Assembly (NCBI GenBank): GCA_035528995.1
Contig: DATKXO010000453.1
Location: 1-64,000, forward strand
Source of the DNA: DATKXO01 sp035528995
GTDB taxonomy: Bacteria; Planctomycetota; Phycisphaerae; UBA1845
Reading direction: 5' to 3'
Length of the DNA stretch: 64,000 nucleotides
Part shown: in pieces, positions 17,837 to 26,283 of the stretch
Layout of the letters: the number at the start of each line of letters is the position of its first letter
How positions within the stretch are numbered: the first letter of the stretch is position 1
Program-made: the position numbers and the translations under genes
The notes under the pieces: generated by a model
Database searches by the model: none
Told to the model about the DNA's origin: nothing
What the model saw: only the letters and a program-made list of their open reading frames with translations

Positions 17837-19267
17837 ATGAGCAGGATCAACACCAACGTCCAGTCCCTTCTGGCCACGCGGGTTCTCAACGCAAACAACC
17901 TGAAGCTGAACACCGCGTTGGAGCGCATCAGCACCGGTCTGCGCATCAACACCGGGAAAGATGACCCTGCGGGCCTCATCGCGTCCGAAGCGCTGCGCAC
18001 CTCGAAGGTGGCCATCACCGCCGCCATCGACAACGCAAACCGGGCCAACAACATCGTCTCCATCGCCGAGGGCGGTCTGCAGGAAGTCAACCGGCTCTTG
18101 CTCGAACTCGAAGACTTGGTGGACCGAAGCGCCAACGAGGCCGGCCTCAGCCCCGACGAGGCCGAGGCCAACCAGCTCCAGATCGACACCATCCTACAGT
18201 CCATCAACCGCATTGCAGACACCACCGAGTTCACCGGACGCAAGCTGCTCAATGGCAACTTCGCCTTCACCGTCTCGGGCACCACCGCGTCCGATCAGAA
18301 CATCAGCGCCATCCAGATCAACGCAGCCAAGATCCCGGCCGGCGCGACCCGGACCGTCACCGTGCAGGTGGCCACAGCCTCGGAGTTTGCCCTCATCAGC
18401 GCCACCGGAACCGGAACCGGCGGGGCCCTTGACGGGGCCGCTACCCTCCAGGTCCGCGGCAACTATGGCACCGAGGTGCTCAGCTTCGCCTCCGGGACCA
18501 CCATGACCCAGATGGCCACCGCCGTGAACGGCTCCACCCAGCTCACCGGCGTGTCCGCCGTCGTCAATGGCACCATGATCCAGTTCACCAGTGCCGAGTT
18601 CGGCAGCAAGGCCCTGGCCTCGGTCGAGGTCCTGGACGGCACCTTCAACGCCAACACCAGCGAGGACTACGGCGTCGACGGGACCGTGATCGTCAACGGC
18701 AGCCAGGCCACCGTGAACGGGCTCAACGTCTCGGCCCGGTCCGGAGGTCTCTCCGTGGACCTGGTCCTGGCCGAGAACTTCGCCCGCATGACCGGCGGAG
18801 CCCCCACGTCCGCCACCTTCGACATCACCGGTGGCGGAGCGGTCTTCGCCATCGCGCCCACCGTGGGCTTGGTCGGGCAGGAGTCGCTCGGGCTGGACGC
18901 CGTGTCCACCGGCTCGCTGGGTAACGGTGTGGTCGGATTTTTGGCCAGCATCGGACGCGGACAGACCAACGACCTCGACAGCCAGAACTTCGCCGCCGCC
19001 CAGCGCGTCGTCCGCAAGGCCATCGACCAGGTCTCCTCCTTGCGGGGCCGCCTGGGCGCGTTCCAGAAGGATGTGCTGGCCACCACCGTCAACTCCTTGC
19101 AGGTGACCTTCGAGAACACGGCGGCCGCCGAAAGCGCCATCCGTGACGCGGACTTCGCGGTCGAGACCAGCAACCTGACCCGGGCGCAAATCCTGGTGCA
19201 GGCGGCCACGGCCGCTCTGCAACTGGCCAACGCCGCGCCGCAGAACGTCCTGGCCCTGATCGGCTGA
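17837..19267 (+). CDS. fliC: Flagellin (filament subunit 1)
   Basis: This 476-residue flagellin starts at ATG 17837 (MSRINTNVQSLLATRVL). The N-terminal D0/D1 region (residues ~1-140) has the classic ERISTGLRINTGKDDPAGL motif and DTTEFTGRKLLNG. The C-terminal D1/D0 helices end with ESAIRDADFAVETSNLTRAQILVQ and LANAAPQNVLALI. The central ~230 residues are the surface-exposed variable domain, rich in Thr, Ala and Gly. A hairpin terminator follows at 19299. A second, clearly divergent flagellin gene is 359 bp downstream, so the filament may be mixed or the two genes may be used in different conditions. Confidence 0.96.
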   Translation: MSRINTNVQSLLATRVLNANNLKLNTALERISTGLRINTGKDDPAGLIASEALRTSKVAITAAIDNANRANNIVSIAEGGLQEVNRLLLELEDLVDRSANEAGLSPDEAEANQLQIDTILQSINRIADTTEFTGRKLLNGNFAFTVSGTTASDQNISAIQINAAKIPAGATRTVTVQVATASEFALISATGTGTGGALDGAATLQVRGNYGTEVLSFASGTTMTQMATAVNGSTQLTGVSAVVNGTMIQFTSAEFGSKALASVEVLDGTFNANTSEDYGVDGTVIVNGSQATVNGLNVSARSGGLSVDLVLAENFARMTGGAPTSATFDITGGGAVFAIAPTVGLVGQESLGLDAVSTGSLGNGVVGFLASIGRGQTNDLDSQNFAAAQRVVRKAIDQVSSLRGRLGAFQKDVLATTVNSLQVTFENTAAAESAIRDADFAVETSNLTRAQILVQAATAALQLANAAPQNVLALIG

Positions 19268-19298
19268 CGTTCGGCCGACAGATCCGACAACACACACC

Positions 19299-19330
19299 GG
19301 CCCGACGGGCGCTTCGCCGCTCGTCGGGCC
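19299..19330 (+). terminator. Terminator hairpin after the first flagellin gene
   Basis: GGCCCGACG (19299-19307) pairs perfectly with CGTCGGGCC (19322-19330), and the loop contains a further GGCG/CGCC pairing. A pyrimidine-rich tract (GTCTCCTTCTGCTTTCTG) follows instead of a pure T run. Confidence 0.65.
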
Positions 19331-19626
19331 GTCTCCTTCTGCTTTCTGCCAGCAGCGGCGCCGGCAGGCGTCCGATAACCGCGACCACGCGTCCGAAAAA
19401 AAGGAATTCCCTCAAGGACATCCCCGGGGCGGTCGAAATGTGCGCTGGAGTTTTCGGGGCGATAACATCCCTGTCTCCTGAAGGATGACCGCCCCGGCGC
19501 TCTTGCGGCGGTTGCTTTCAAACAACGCTCACCACCGCACGATAAGACGCCTGTGACTGCACGGTTGCCCCGAGCCCGACGCAACCCCACAGAGTCGTTC
19601 GGGTTCGGCTCGTCAGGGAGGATGCC
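19331..19626 (+). other. Intergenic region between the flagellin genes
   Basis: No gene is seen. Two sequences resemble the sigma-28 -10 element: TCCGATAA at 19371-19378 and GGCGATAA at 19458-19465. Neither has a TAAA-like box 15 bases upstream. An A-rich tract lies at 19396. The promoter of the second flagellin cannot be placed with confidence. Confidence 0.25.
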
Positions 19627-21039
19627 ATGAGTCGCATCAACACGAACATTCCCGCCTTGGTCGCTACCGGCCGATTGCGTCAGAATCAGCTCGACATGAC
19701 CACCCGCCTGGAGCGCCTGGCCACAGGTCTGCGCATTAACCGTGGCCAGGATGACCCCGCCGGGTTGATCGTGTCCGAGACGCTGCGCAAGGAGTACCGC
19801 TCCATCGAGCAGGCCATCTCGAACTCCGCCCGGGCCATCAACTTCATCTCGACGGCCGAGGGCGCTCTCAACGAAGCCTCCCGCCTGCTGCTCGATCTGC
19901 GCACCCTGATCCAGTCCACGGCCAACGTGGGGGCCCTCTCGCAAGACGAGATGCAGGCCAACCAGCAGGAGATCGACGCGATCCTCTCCAGCATCGACCG
20001 CATCTCCAACACCACCCAGTTCGCCGGCGAGAAACTGCTCAACGGCGATCTGGGCTACAGCGTGTCCGCCGTGGACACCAACTCACTGGCCGCCGTCCAG
20101 TTGTTCGCCGTGCGTCTGGCCGAGAACACGGCCCGCAACGTCGTCGTTCAAGTCACCAACTCCGCCGAGACCGCACAGCTCTCCTTCGTCGGGACGACCA
20201 CCAGCGCCGTCAGCATCGAGCTGCGGGGCAATCTCGGCAGCGAGATTCTCAGCTTCGCCTCCGGCGCTTCGTTGTCCGAGATTCAGACCGCGGTCAACAA
20301 CCTGGCCGCGGTGACCGGCGTGTCAGCCATCCTGTCCGGCGGCGGAATCCGCCTCAACAGCACGGAGTATGGGTCCGACGTGATGGTCAGCGTCAAGCCG
20401 CTGGATGGAAACTTCATCGAGGCCAACGCCGGGACCACTATCGAGGACCACGGCGTCGATGCCGGTGTCCTGGTCAACGGGCAGACCGCCCAGGTCAAGG
20501 GCCTGCGCGTCGATGCCCGAAGCAACAGCATGGATGCCCGTTTCTACCTGACCGAGGCTTTCGGGCAGTCGGCCACTTCCACGACCTTCAGCGTCACCGG
20601 GGGCGGGTCGATCTATCAGATCGGACCGGAGGTCAGCATCAACGGACAGGTGCACGTCGGCGTGCCCTCCATCTCCACCGGAAACCTCGGCAACGCCGTC
20701 ACCGGGTACCTCAACTCCATCCGCAGCGGGAACACCAACGAGGTGGCGGCCGGCAACTTCATCGCCGCCGAGAACATCGTCTCCGCAGCAATCGAGCAGA
20801 TGGCCACCCTCCGCGGACGACTGGGAAGCGTCCAGAAGAACCAGCTCGAAACCAACATCAACAGCCAGCAGATCGCCCTGGAGAACGTCCGGGCCTCTGA
20901 GTCGGTCATCCGCGACGCCGACATCGCCGTTGAGGTCTCAGCACTCACTCGGGCCCAGATCCTGGTGCAGAGCACTCAGGCGACACTGCAAATCGCCAAC
21001 AGTCTGCCCCAGTCGGTGCTGGCCCTTCTGACCGGCTAG
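19627..21039 (+). CDS. Flagellin (filament subunit 2)
   Basis: This 470-residue flagellin shares the D0/D1 ends with its neighbour: MSRINTNIPALVATGRL, ERLATGLRINRGQDDPAGL, NTTQFAGEKLLNGD, then ESVIRDADIAVEVSALTRAQ and LPQSVLALLTG. The middle domain is different enough to make the two subunits antigenically distinct, although ILSFASG and EDHGVDAGVLVNG recur in both, showing common descent. ATG 19627 follows a GGGAGG ribosome-binding site. fliD follows 124 bp downstream. Confidence 0.96.
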   Translation: MSRINTNIPALVATGRLRQNQLDMTTRLERLATGLRINRGQDDPAGLIVSETLRKEYRSIEQAISNSARAINFISTAEGALNEASRLLLDLRTLIQSTANVGALSQDEMQANQQEIDAILSSIDRISNTTQFAGEKLLNGDLGYSVSAVDTNSLAAVQLFAVRLAENTARNVVVQVTNSAETAQLSFVGTTTSAVSIELRGNLGSEILSFASGASLSEIQTAVNNLAAVTGVSAILSGGGIRLNSTEYGSDVMVSVKPLDGNFIEANAGTTIEDHGVDAGVLVNGQTAQVKGLRVDARSNSMDARFYLTEAFGQSATSTTFSVTGGGSIYQIGPEVSINGQVHVGVPSISTGNLGNAVTGYLNSIRSGNTNEVAAGNFIAAENIVSAAIEQMATLRGRLGSVQKNQLETNINSQQIALENVRASESVIRDADIAVEVSALTRAQILVQSTQATLQIANSLPQSVLALLTG

Positions 21040-21162
21040 CCGCCACCCGCGCCTGGCCTGCGGTCTTCAGAAACCCTCGCCCAACAGCCGATATCCATAG
21101 GGAAGTAGGGCTGCGCGCACGACGTCCGCGCGGCACAGCCACACTGCGCCAGGGAGACCGCC

Positions 21163-24100
21163 ATGAGCGGCATCAGCGCCACCACCGGACTCATGTCCGG
21201 ACTGCCCACCGCCGACATCATCGCCCAGTTGATGGCCATCGAAGCCAGACCGCTGAACCTGCTGCAAGCGCGGGTCGGCGAGCTGCAGGCCGTCCGCACG
21301 GCCTTCGCCGATGTTTCGGCCCGGCTGCTGAGCCTCAAGAACACCACCCTCCGGTTCAACGAGCCGGCGTTCTTCCGAGCCTTTCAGGCCAACAGCAGCG
21401 ACGCCGACGTGCTCACCGCGGTGGCAGACAAAAACGCCGTCCCGGGTTCCTTCGGCTTCCAGGTTCATTCGCTGGTCTCCAACCACGGCCTGATCGGCCA
21501 GGGGTTCGCCGACGCCGATGCCACCCCCGTGGGGGCGGGCACCATCACGCTCGAGATCGGCAACGGGCGGCTCAACCGGGCCACCGACCTCGACGTCCTC
21601 AATGGTGGTCAAGGAATCCGCCGCGGCAGAATCGAGATCACCGACCGGGCCGGCAACTCGGCCGAAATCGATCTGACGGCCGTGCTCGACGTGGACGACG
21701 TGCTCGAGGCCATCAACTCGCAAACCGCCATCAACGTGCGGGCCAGGGCCTCCGGCGACCGGGTCATTCTCGAGGACTTCAACGACACCACCGCCGCCGG
21801 CAGCCTGATGGTGCGCGATCTGGCCACCGGGCACGCGGCCGAGGACCTCGGCATCGCCGTCAGCGTCAGCGTGGCCGCCGGCGAGGTCCTCACCATCGAG
21901 GGCGCCGACATCCTCAACCTGGGCGACTCGACCCTGCTCTCGACCTTGAATGACGGCCGTGGCGTCGACCGGGCTCGCACCGGCGGCGACTTCATCATCC
22001 AGCGTGACGACGGGCTTCGCTTTGAAATCTCTCTCAATGGAAACATTGACGAGCACACCCACCTGAACGTGCTCAACAACGGAAACGGCGTTCGGCTGGG
22101 CGTCATCCGCATCACCACCCGCAGCGGCGACTCCGCCGACCTCGACCTGACCGGGGCCACCAATCTGGGAGACGTGGTGAACGCGATCGACGCTGCCGGC
22201 CTGGACATCGCCCTGACCTACTTCAACTCCAGCAGCCAGCACGCCCTGCAACTCGCCGACAACTCCGAGGGCGACGGAACCTTCATGATCGAGGACGTGT
22301 CCGGGTTCGCCGCCCGCGACCTGGGAATCGCCGCCCAGGCCGAGCAGAACACCATCATCGGCAACGGCATCCACAGGATCACCACCATCGGCGACGTCAT
22401 GCGGGCCGTCCGCTACGCATACGATGCCGGCGCCGACCAGTACAACATGAGCCGAACCCTGGTCGACATCTCGGCAAACGGGAACGGCCTGTTCCTGGGT
22501 TCGGCCGGGATACCGCGCGGTTTCGAGGTCATTGCCGGCGCCAACTCGGCCGCCGCGGTGGATCTGGGAATCCTGGGACGCTATGACAACGGCGACCCGC
22601 CGCCCGGTGCACCACGTGACCTGATCGCCGGGCTCAACACCGTCCTGCTGAGTTCGCTCAACGGTGGGGCGGGGGTGGACCGCGGCCAGGTCCGGTTCAC
22701 CGATCGGGCCGGTGCGTCGGTCACCGTCGATCTCTCCGCCGCCCAGACCGTCCAGGACGTGGTCGATCTGATCAACGCTCAGACGCAGGCTCAGCTCACC
22801 GCCACCGTCAACTCCGCGGGCAACGGCATCATCATCCGCGATGAGTCCGGGTCGCTGGCCAATCCCGTCGTCATCGCCGACGTCTCCGGCACGGCGGCGG
22901 CCGACTTGGGCATCGCCGGCACGCACAACCTCAGCCAGGTCAACAGCGGGAGCCTCCAACTGCAGTACATCTCCAACCAGACCCACCTGGCCGATCTGAA
23001 CGGCGGACGCGGGGTCCGGACCGGTGAGTTTCGCATCACCGATGCCGCGGGGGGAAAACACCTGGTCAACGTCACCGACAACCAGAAGACCGTCGGCGAC
23101 ATCGTTTACCTGATCAACTCGGCCGGGGGTGGGCGGGTCACGGCTTCGATCAACGCGACCGGCGACGGCATCCTGATCACCGACACCTCCGGCGGCACCG
23201 AGCCGCTTCAGATCGAGGACCTCAACGGCGGCTTCACCGCGGCCGGCCTCGGCATCGCCGGCCAGGCGGACGACGGCCAGGACTTCATCGACGGCTCCTT
23301 CGAGGTGCGCGTCGAGATCGATGCCGACGACACGCTCACCGACGTGGCCCGGAAAATCACCGACGCGGGCCGCGACTTCTCGGCGGCCGTCATCAACGAC
23401 GGTTCGAGCACCGCTCCATACCGCCTGAGTGTCAGCTCCCTGATCTCCGGCCTCCGCGGACAACTCCTGTTCGATGCCGGTGACACGGGTCTGGCCATGC
23501 GGACCCTGGTCGAGGCCCGCGACGCCGTGGTCTTCTTTGGTGCGGCCGACGCCGACAATCCGGTCGTGCTGCGCTCCGCCAGCAACACGCTCAACGATGT
23601 CCTCGAAGGTGTGACCATCGACCTGGTCGGCACCAGCGACGAGGTCGTGGAACTCTCGGTGACCCAGGACGTGGACGCCATCGCCGGTGACCTGCAGGGC
23701 TTCGTGGATGCCTACAACGACGTCATCGACCGGACCGACAACTTGACCCGCTTCGACGCCGAGAGCCTGACCCGCGGAGTCCTCTTCGGCGACTCGACCG
23801 TCGATCTGGTCCGTAATCGATTGCGCGGCTTGACCACCGGGAAGTTCGAGGGGGTTTCGTCGAGCGTGTCCCGGCTCTCCGCCATCGGCGTCACCACGGT
23901 CAGCGGCGGCAAGCTCAGCTTCGACGAGAGCAAGTTCCGCCAAGTCTACGCAGACGATCCCGAGGCCGTCGAACAGCTCTTCACCGCCGACGAAACCGGC
24001 TTCGGCGACACCATCGAGTCCGCACTCGACGACTTGACCCGCAGCTTCGACGGATTGTTGGCCAAGAAGGACGCCACGCTGCAGGGCCAGGAGGACCTGC

Positions 24101-24255
24101 TCAACGACCGCATCGCGGCCCTGGAGGAGCTGCTGGACCTCAAGCAGGCCCGGCTCGAACGCCAGTTCCAGAGCCTGGAGTTGGCCCTGGCCATGCTCCA
24201 GGGGCAGCAATCGGCCTTGACAGTGCTGCAAATGCAGTTCGGCTCGGGCACCTAG
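21163..24255 (+). CDS. fliD: Flagellar hook-associated protein 2 (filament cap), enlarged by repeats
   Basis: FliD caps the growing filament and folds incoming flagellin. The N-terminal helix (GLPTADIIAQLMAIEARPLNLLQARV) and the C-terminal coiled coil (IAALEELLDLKQARLERQF, LAMLQGQQSALTVLQMQF) are typical. At 1030 residues it is about twice the usual 450-700. The extra length is a series of repeats: a LNGG.GV.RG strand, ITDRAG, VDL, and a DVV..IN helix. They recur near residues 145, 265, 300, 500 and 615, and match the Flagellin_IN motif found once or twice in ordinary FliD. The cap lobes should therefore be much larger. ATG 21163 has GGGAGA upstream. fliS follows. Confidence 0.93.
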   Translation: MSGISATTGLMSGLPTADIIAQLMAIEARPLNLLQARVGELQAVRTAFADVSARLLSLKNTTLRFNEPAFFRAFQANSSDADVLTAVADKNAVPGSFGFQVHSLVSNHGLIGQGFADADATPVGAGTITLEIGNGRLNRATDLDVLNGGQGIRRGRIEITDRAGNSAEIDLTAVLDVDDVLEAINSQTAINVRARASGDRVILEDFNDTTAAGSLMVRDLATGHAAEDLGIAVSVSVAAGEVLTIEGADILNLGDSTLLSTLNDGRGVDRARTGGDFIIQRDDGLRFEISLNGNIDEHTHLNVLNNGNGVRLGVIRITTRSGDSADLDLTGATNLGDVVNAIDAAGLDIALTYFNSSSQHALQLADNSEGDGTFMIEDVSGFAARDLGIAAQAEQNTIIGNGIHRITTIGDVMRAVRYAYDAGADQYNMSRTLVDISANGNGLFLGSAGIPRGFEVIAGANSAAAVDLGILGRYDNGDPPPGAPRDLIAGLNTVLLSSLNGGAGVDRGQVRFTDRAGASVTVDLSAAQTVQDVVDLINAQTQAQLTATVNSAGNGIIIRDESGSLANPVVIADVSGTAAADLGIAGTHNLSQVNSGSLQLQYISNQTHLADLNGGRGVRTGEFRITDAAGGKHLVNVTDNQKTVGDIVYLINSAGGGRVTASINATGDGILITDTSGGTEPLQIEDLNGGFTAAGLGIAGQADDGQDFIDGSFEVRVEIDADDTLTDVARKITDAGRDFSAAVINDGSSTAPYRLSVSSLISGLRGQLLFDAGDTGLAMRTLVEARDAVVFFGAADADNPVVLRSASNTLNDVLEGVTIDLVGTSDEVVELSVTQDVDAIAGDLQGFVDAYNDVIDRTDNLTRFDAESLTRGVLFGDSTVDLVRNRLRGLTTGKFEGVSSSVSRLSAIGVTTVSGGKLSFDESKFRQVYADDPEAVEQLFTADETGFGDTIESALDDLTRSFDGLLAKKDATLQGQEDLLNDRIAALEELLDLKQARLERQFQSLELALAMLQGQQSALTVLQMQFGSGT

Positions 24256-24329
24256 ACCGGTGCAACACCCCGGCCCGGACCGCCTTTTAGGTAATCTCCG
24301 CCCCGCCGGGGGCCGATAGACCCGCTAGT

Positions 24330-24776
24330 ATGGCCACTACTGCGCCCAATTCGTACCTGCGCGACGCGGTCATGACCGCCACGCCCGAGCAATTGCAGCT
24401 CATGCTCTACGACGGCGCCATCCGCTTCGCCTCCCAGGCTCGCGATGCCATCGTCGCCGGCGATTATGAGACCTCCTACGAGAAGCTCTCCAGGGCCCAG
24501 GCCATCATGATCGAAATGGAGTCCGGGCTGAGGCGAGACGTCAACGCCGACCTCTGCGAACGAATGGCGGCCATCTACGGCTTCCTGTATCGCAAACTGG
24601 TCGAGGCCAGCGTGAACAAGGATACGGCCGCTATCGACGACGCCCTGAAGGTGCTGCGGATGGAACGTGAGACCTGGGTACTGCTGCTCGACAAGATCAA
24701 CACCGCCCGGGCCCAGGCCGGCACTGCCGACCCGCAGCAAACCTCGGAGCACTGTTCGCTCTGCGTGGAGGGTTGA
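24330..24776 (+). CDS. fliS: Flagellin export chaperone FliS
   Basis: FliS binds the C-terminus of newly made flagellin and prevents premature polymerisation. The 148-residue protein is all-helical, with the family N-terminus (NSYLRDAVMTATPEQLQLMLYDGAI), the central segment KLSRAQAIM and the WVLLLDKIN helix. The C-terminus ends in a short Cys-containing tail (CSLCVEG), which is not typical. The gene is the last obvious flagellar gene of this block. A small stem GACCG/CGGTC follows the stop. Confidence 0.93.
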   Translation: MATTAPNSYLRDAVMTATPEQLQLMLYDGAIRFASQARDAIVAGDYETSYEKLSRAQAIMIEMESGLRRDVNADLCERMAAIYGFLYRKLVEASVNKDTAAIDDALKVLRMERETWVLLLDKINTARAQAGTADPQQTSEHCSLCVEG

Positions 24777-25039
24777 CCGGCGGGACCGGGATATCGGTCT
24801 CTCCCCCAAAAATCCCCCTCTCGGAGCACCGCCTTTGGGCCGCTTCTCGCCGGTGTCTTGACCGTTCGGCCAGCGTGTTCCAATATTCCCACCTTCGCGG
24901 CGATCGTCTCTGTGTGCCGTGGGCTGCCTCAAGCGCCACCGGCGGGTTGTTGCAGGCGCTCCGGCCGGTTGCGCTGCTGGCCGCCGGCGCGAACCGACCC
25001 ATGGAGCGACGCGTACATTGGATTAGGAGGTATAGGAGC

Positions 25040-26170
25040 ATGCGTCGCCGACACCTCATTCTTCCGTTGGTCGTGCTGGCCTGGGCCGGGCCCCGGCCCG
25101 CCCCTGCCCAGCAGATCGAGATCCCCGTCTCTACGGAAGAGCAACCCGCCGAGCGTCCTCCTGACGCGGCCGAAGGCGCCTTTCCCGCCCCCGCCGATCT
25201 CAAGGATGCCCTGGACCGGGCCACCGCCGCCGTTCGAGCGGCCGAGGAGCGCGGTCCCGACGCGGGGGACAAGCTCCAGGAGGCCGAGTTCTACGTCCAG
25301 ACCGCCCTCAGCATGGAACCCGCCAACCCGCGGGCCGAGTTCCTCAACGGGCGGATGAACATCCTCATCGGCCGATCACGCGACGCCTACACCCAGATCA
25401 GCAACTACGCCGCCTCCGACGGTAGTGCCGACTGGGAGGCCTTCAAGGTCCTCGGCGACCTCCATCTGCAGGGCAAGTACTATGTCCTTGCCGAAGCCAA
25501 GTACAAGCAGGCCCTGGAGTTGAATCCCACCAACGTCTCGGTCTTGATTGGCCTGGCCCAGTGCGCCAACGCCCGAGCGAAACGAGCCGAGGCCATCGAG
25601 TATGCCACCAGGGCCCTGCGGTTGGACAACACGTCGGCCGAAGCCTACGACGCTTACGCCGCCGCACAGTCGGCCCAGGGAAACCTCGAAGAAGCCAGAC
25701 AGGCCATCCGGGCCGCGATCGCTCTGACTCAGACCGCCATGCGGGAGCGCCCCGATGATGTCGCCCTGCTCACCAAGCTATACACCCGCTTCGGAACGCT
25801 CCAGAAAAACCTGGACTCGCTCAGGCTCCAGGCTTCCGCACCCGGCAGCGACCCGAATATGCTCGCCGAACGCACGCTCGAGTTCGTCGAGACCGTGCAG
25901 GCCAGAACCGAGGTAGCCCGGGTTTTGGCCATGCGTCAGTTGACCGACCTGCTCGAAAGGGCCATCAAGCAAGACAAGTCGGGGCCGCCGCCCAAGCTGG
26001 TCTACAAGCTCGCCCAACTCGCCCTGATCACCGAGCAACACGAACCGGCCATTGAGCTGTTGGAAGAGGTGCTGGCCGTCGACGGCGCCGATGCCAGGGC
26101 CCTCGAGTTGCTCGACGAGCTTCGAGCCGCCGCCGCTGCCGAGTCATCGGCCGTCCCCGCCCAACCCTGA
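25040..26170 (+). CDS. Exported TPR-repeat protein
   Basis: The 376-residue protein starts at ATG 25040, placed by AGGAGG. The signal peptide is RRRHLILPLVVLAWAGPRPAPAQ. The mature part contains four to five tetratricopeptide repeats, for example LGDLHLQGKYYVLAEAKYKQALELNP, AEAIEYATRALRLDN and EEVLAVDGADARAL. These serve protein-protein contacts in the periplasm. It follows fliS on the same strand with a 263-bp gap, so a flagellar role is possible but unproven. Its end converges on another TPR gene, 113 bp away on the opposite strand; the two proteins are not obviously close relatives. Confidence 0.85.
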   Translation: MRRRHLILPLVVLAWAGPRPAPAQQIEIPVSTEEQPAERPPDAAEGAFPAPADLKDALDRATAAVRAAEERGPDAGDKLQEAEFYVQTALSMEPANPRAEFLNGRMNILIGRSRDAYTQISNYAASDGSADWEAFKVLGDLHLQGKYYVLAEAKYKQALELNPTNVSVLIGLAQCANARAKRAEAIEYATRALRLDNTSAEAYDAYAAAQSAQGNLEEARQAIRAAIALTQTAMRERPDDVALLTKLYTRFGTLQKNLDSLRLQASAPGSDPNMLAERTLEFVETVQARTEVARVLAMRQLTDLLERAIKQDKSGPPPKLVYKLAQLALITEQHEPAIELLEEVLAVDGADARALELLDELRAAAAAESSAVPAQP

Positions 26171-26283
26171 ACCACGCCCAGGACCATCCGTGGCCTGCCT
26201 GATCCGCGACACCGCGTTTCCCGCCGTCCTCGCCCCGGTACAGCCTCCATCCGTAGCCACCCCGCCGGAATGTCTTCGATGGC

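Noticed and set aside
19371..19465. Sigma-28 promoters for the second flagellin
   Set aside because: -10-like boxes exist but no TAAA-like box lies 15 bases upstream.
21067..24231. 1054-residue frame antisense to fliD, and similar long antisense frames to dnaE (43067-46624), the NfnB-like gene (50749-53220) and the phosphatase (36481-38607)
   Set aside because: Frames opposite high-GC genes stay open because of third-position GC; none shows a motif, and the sense genes are certain.
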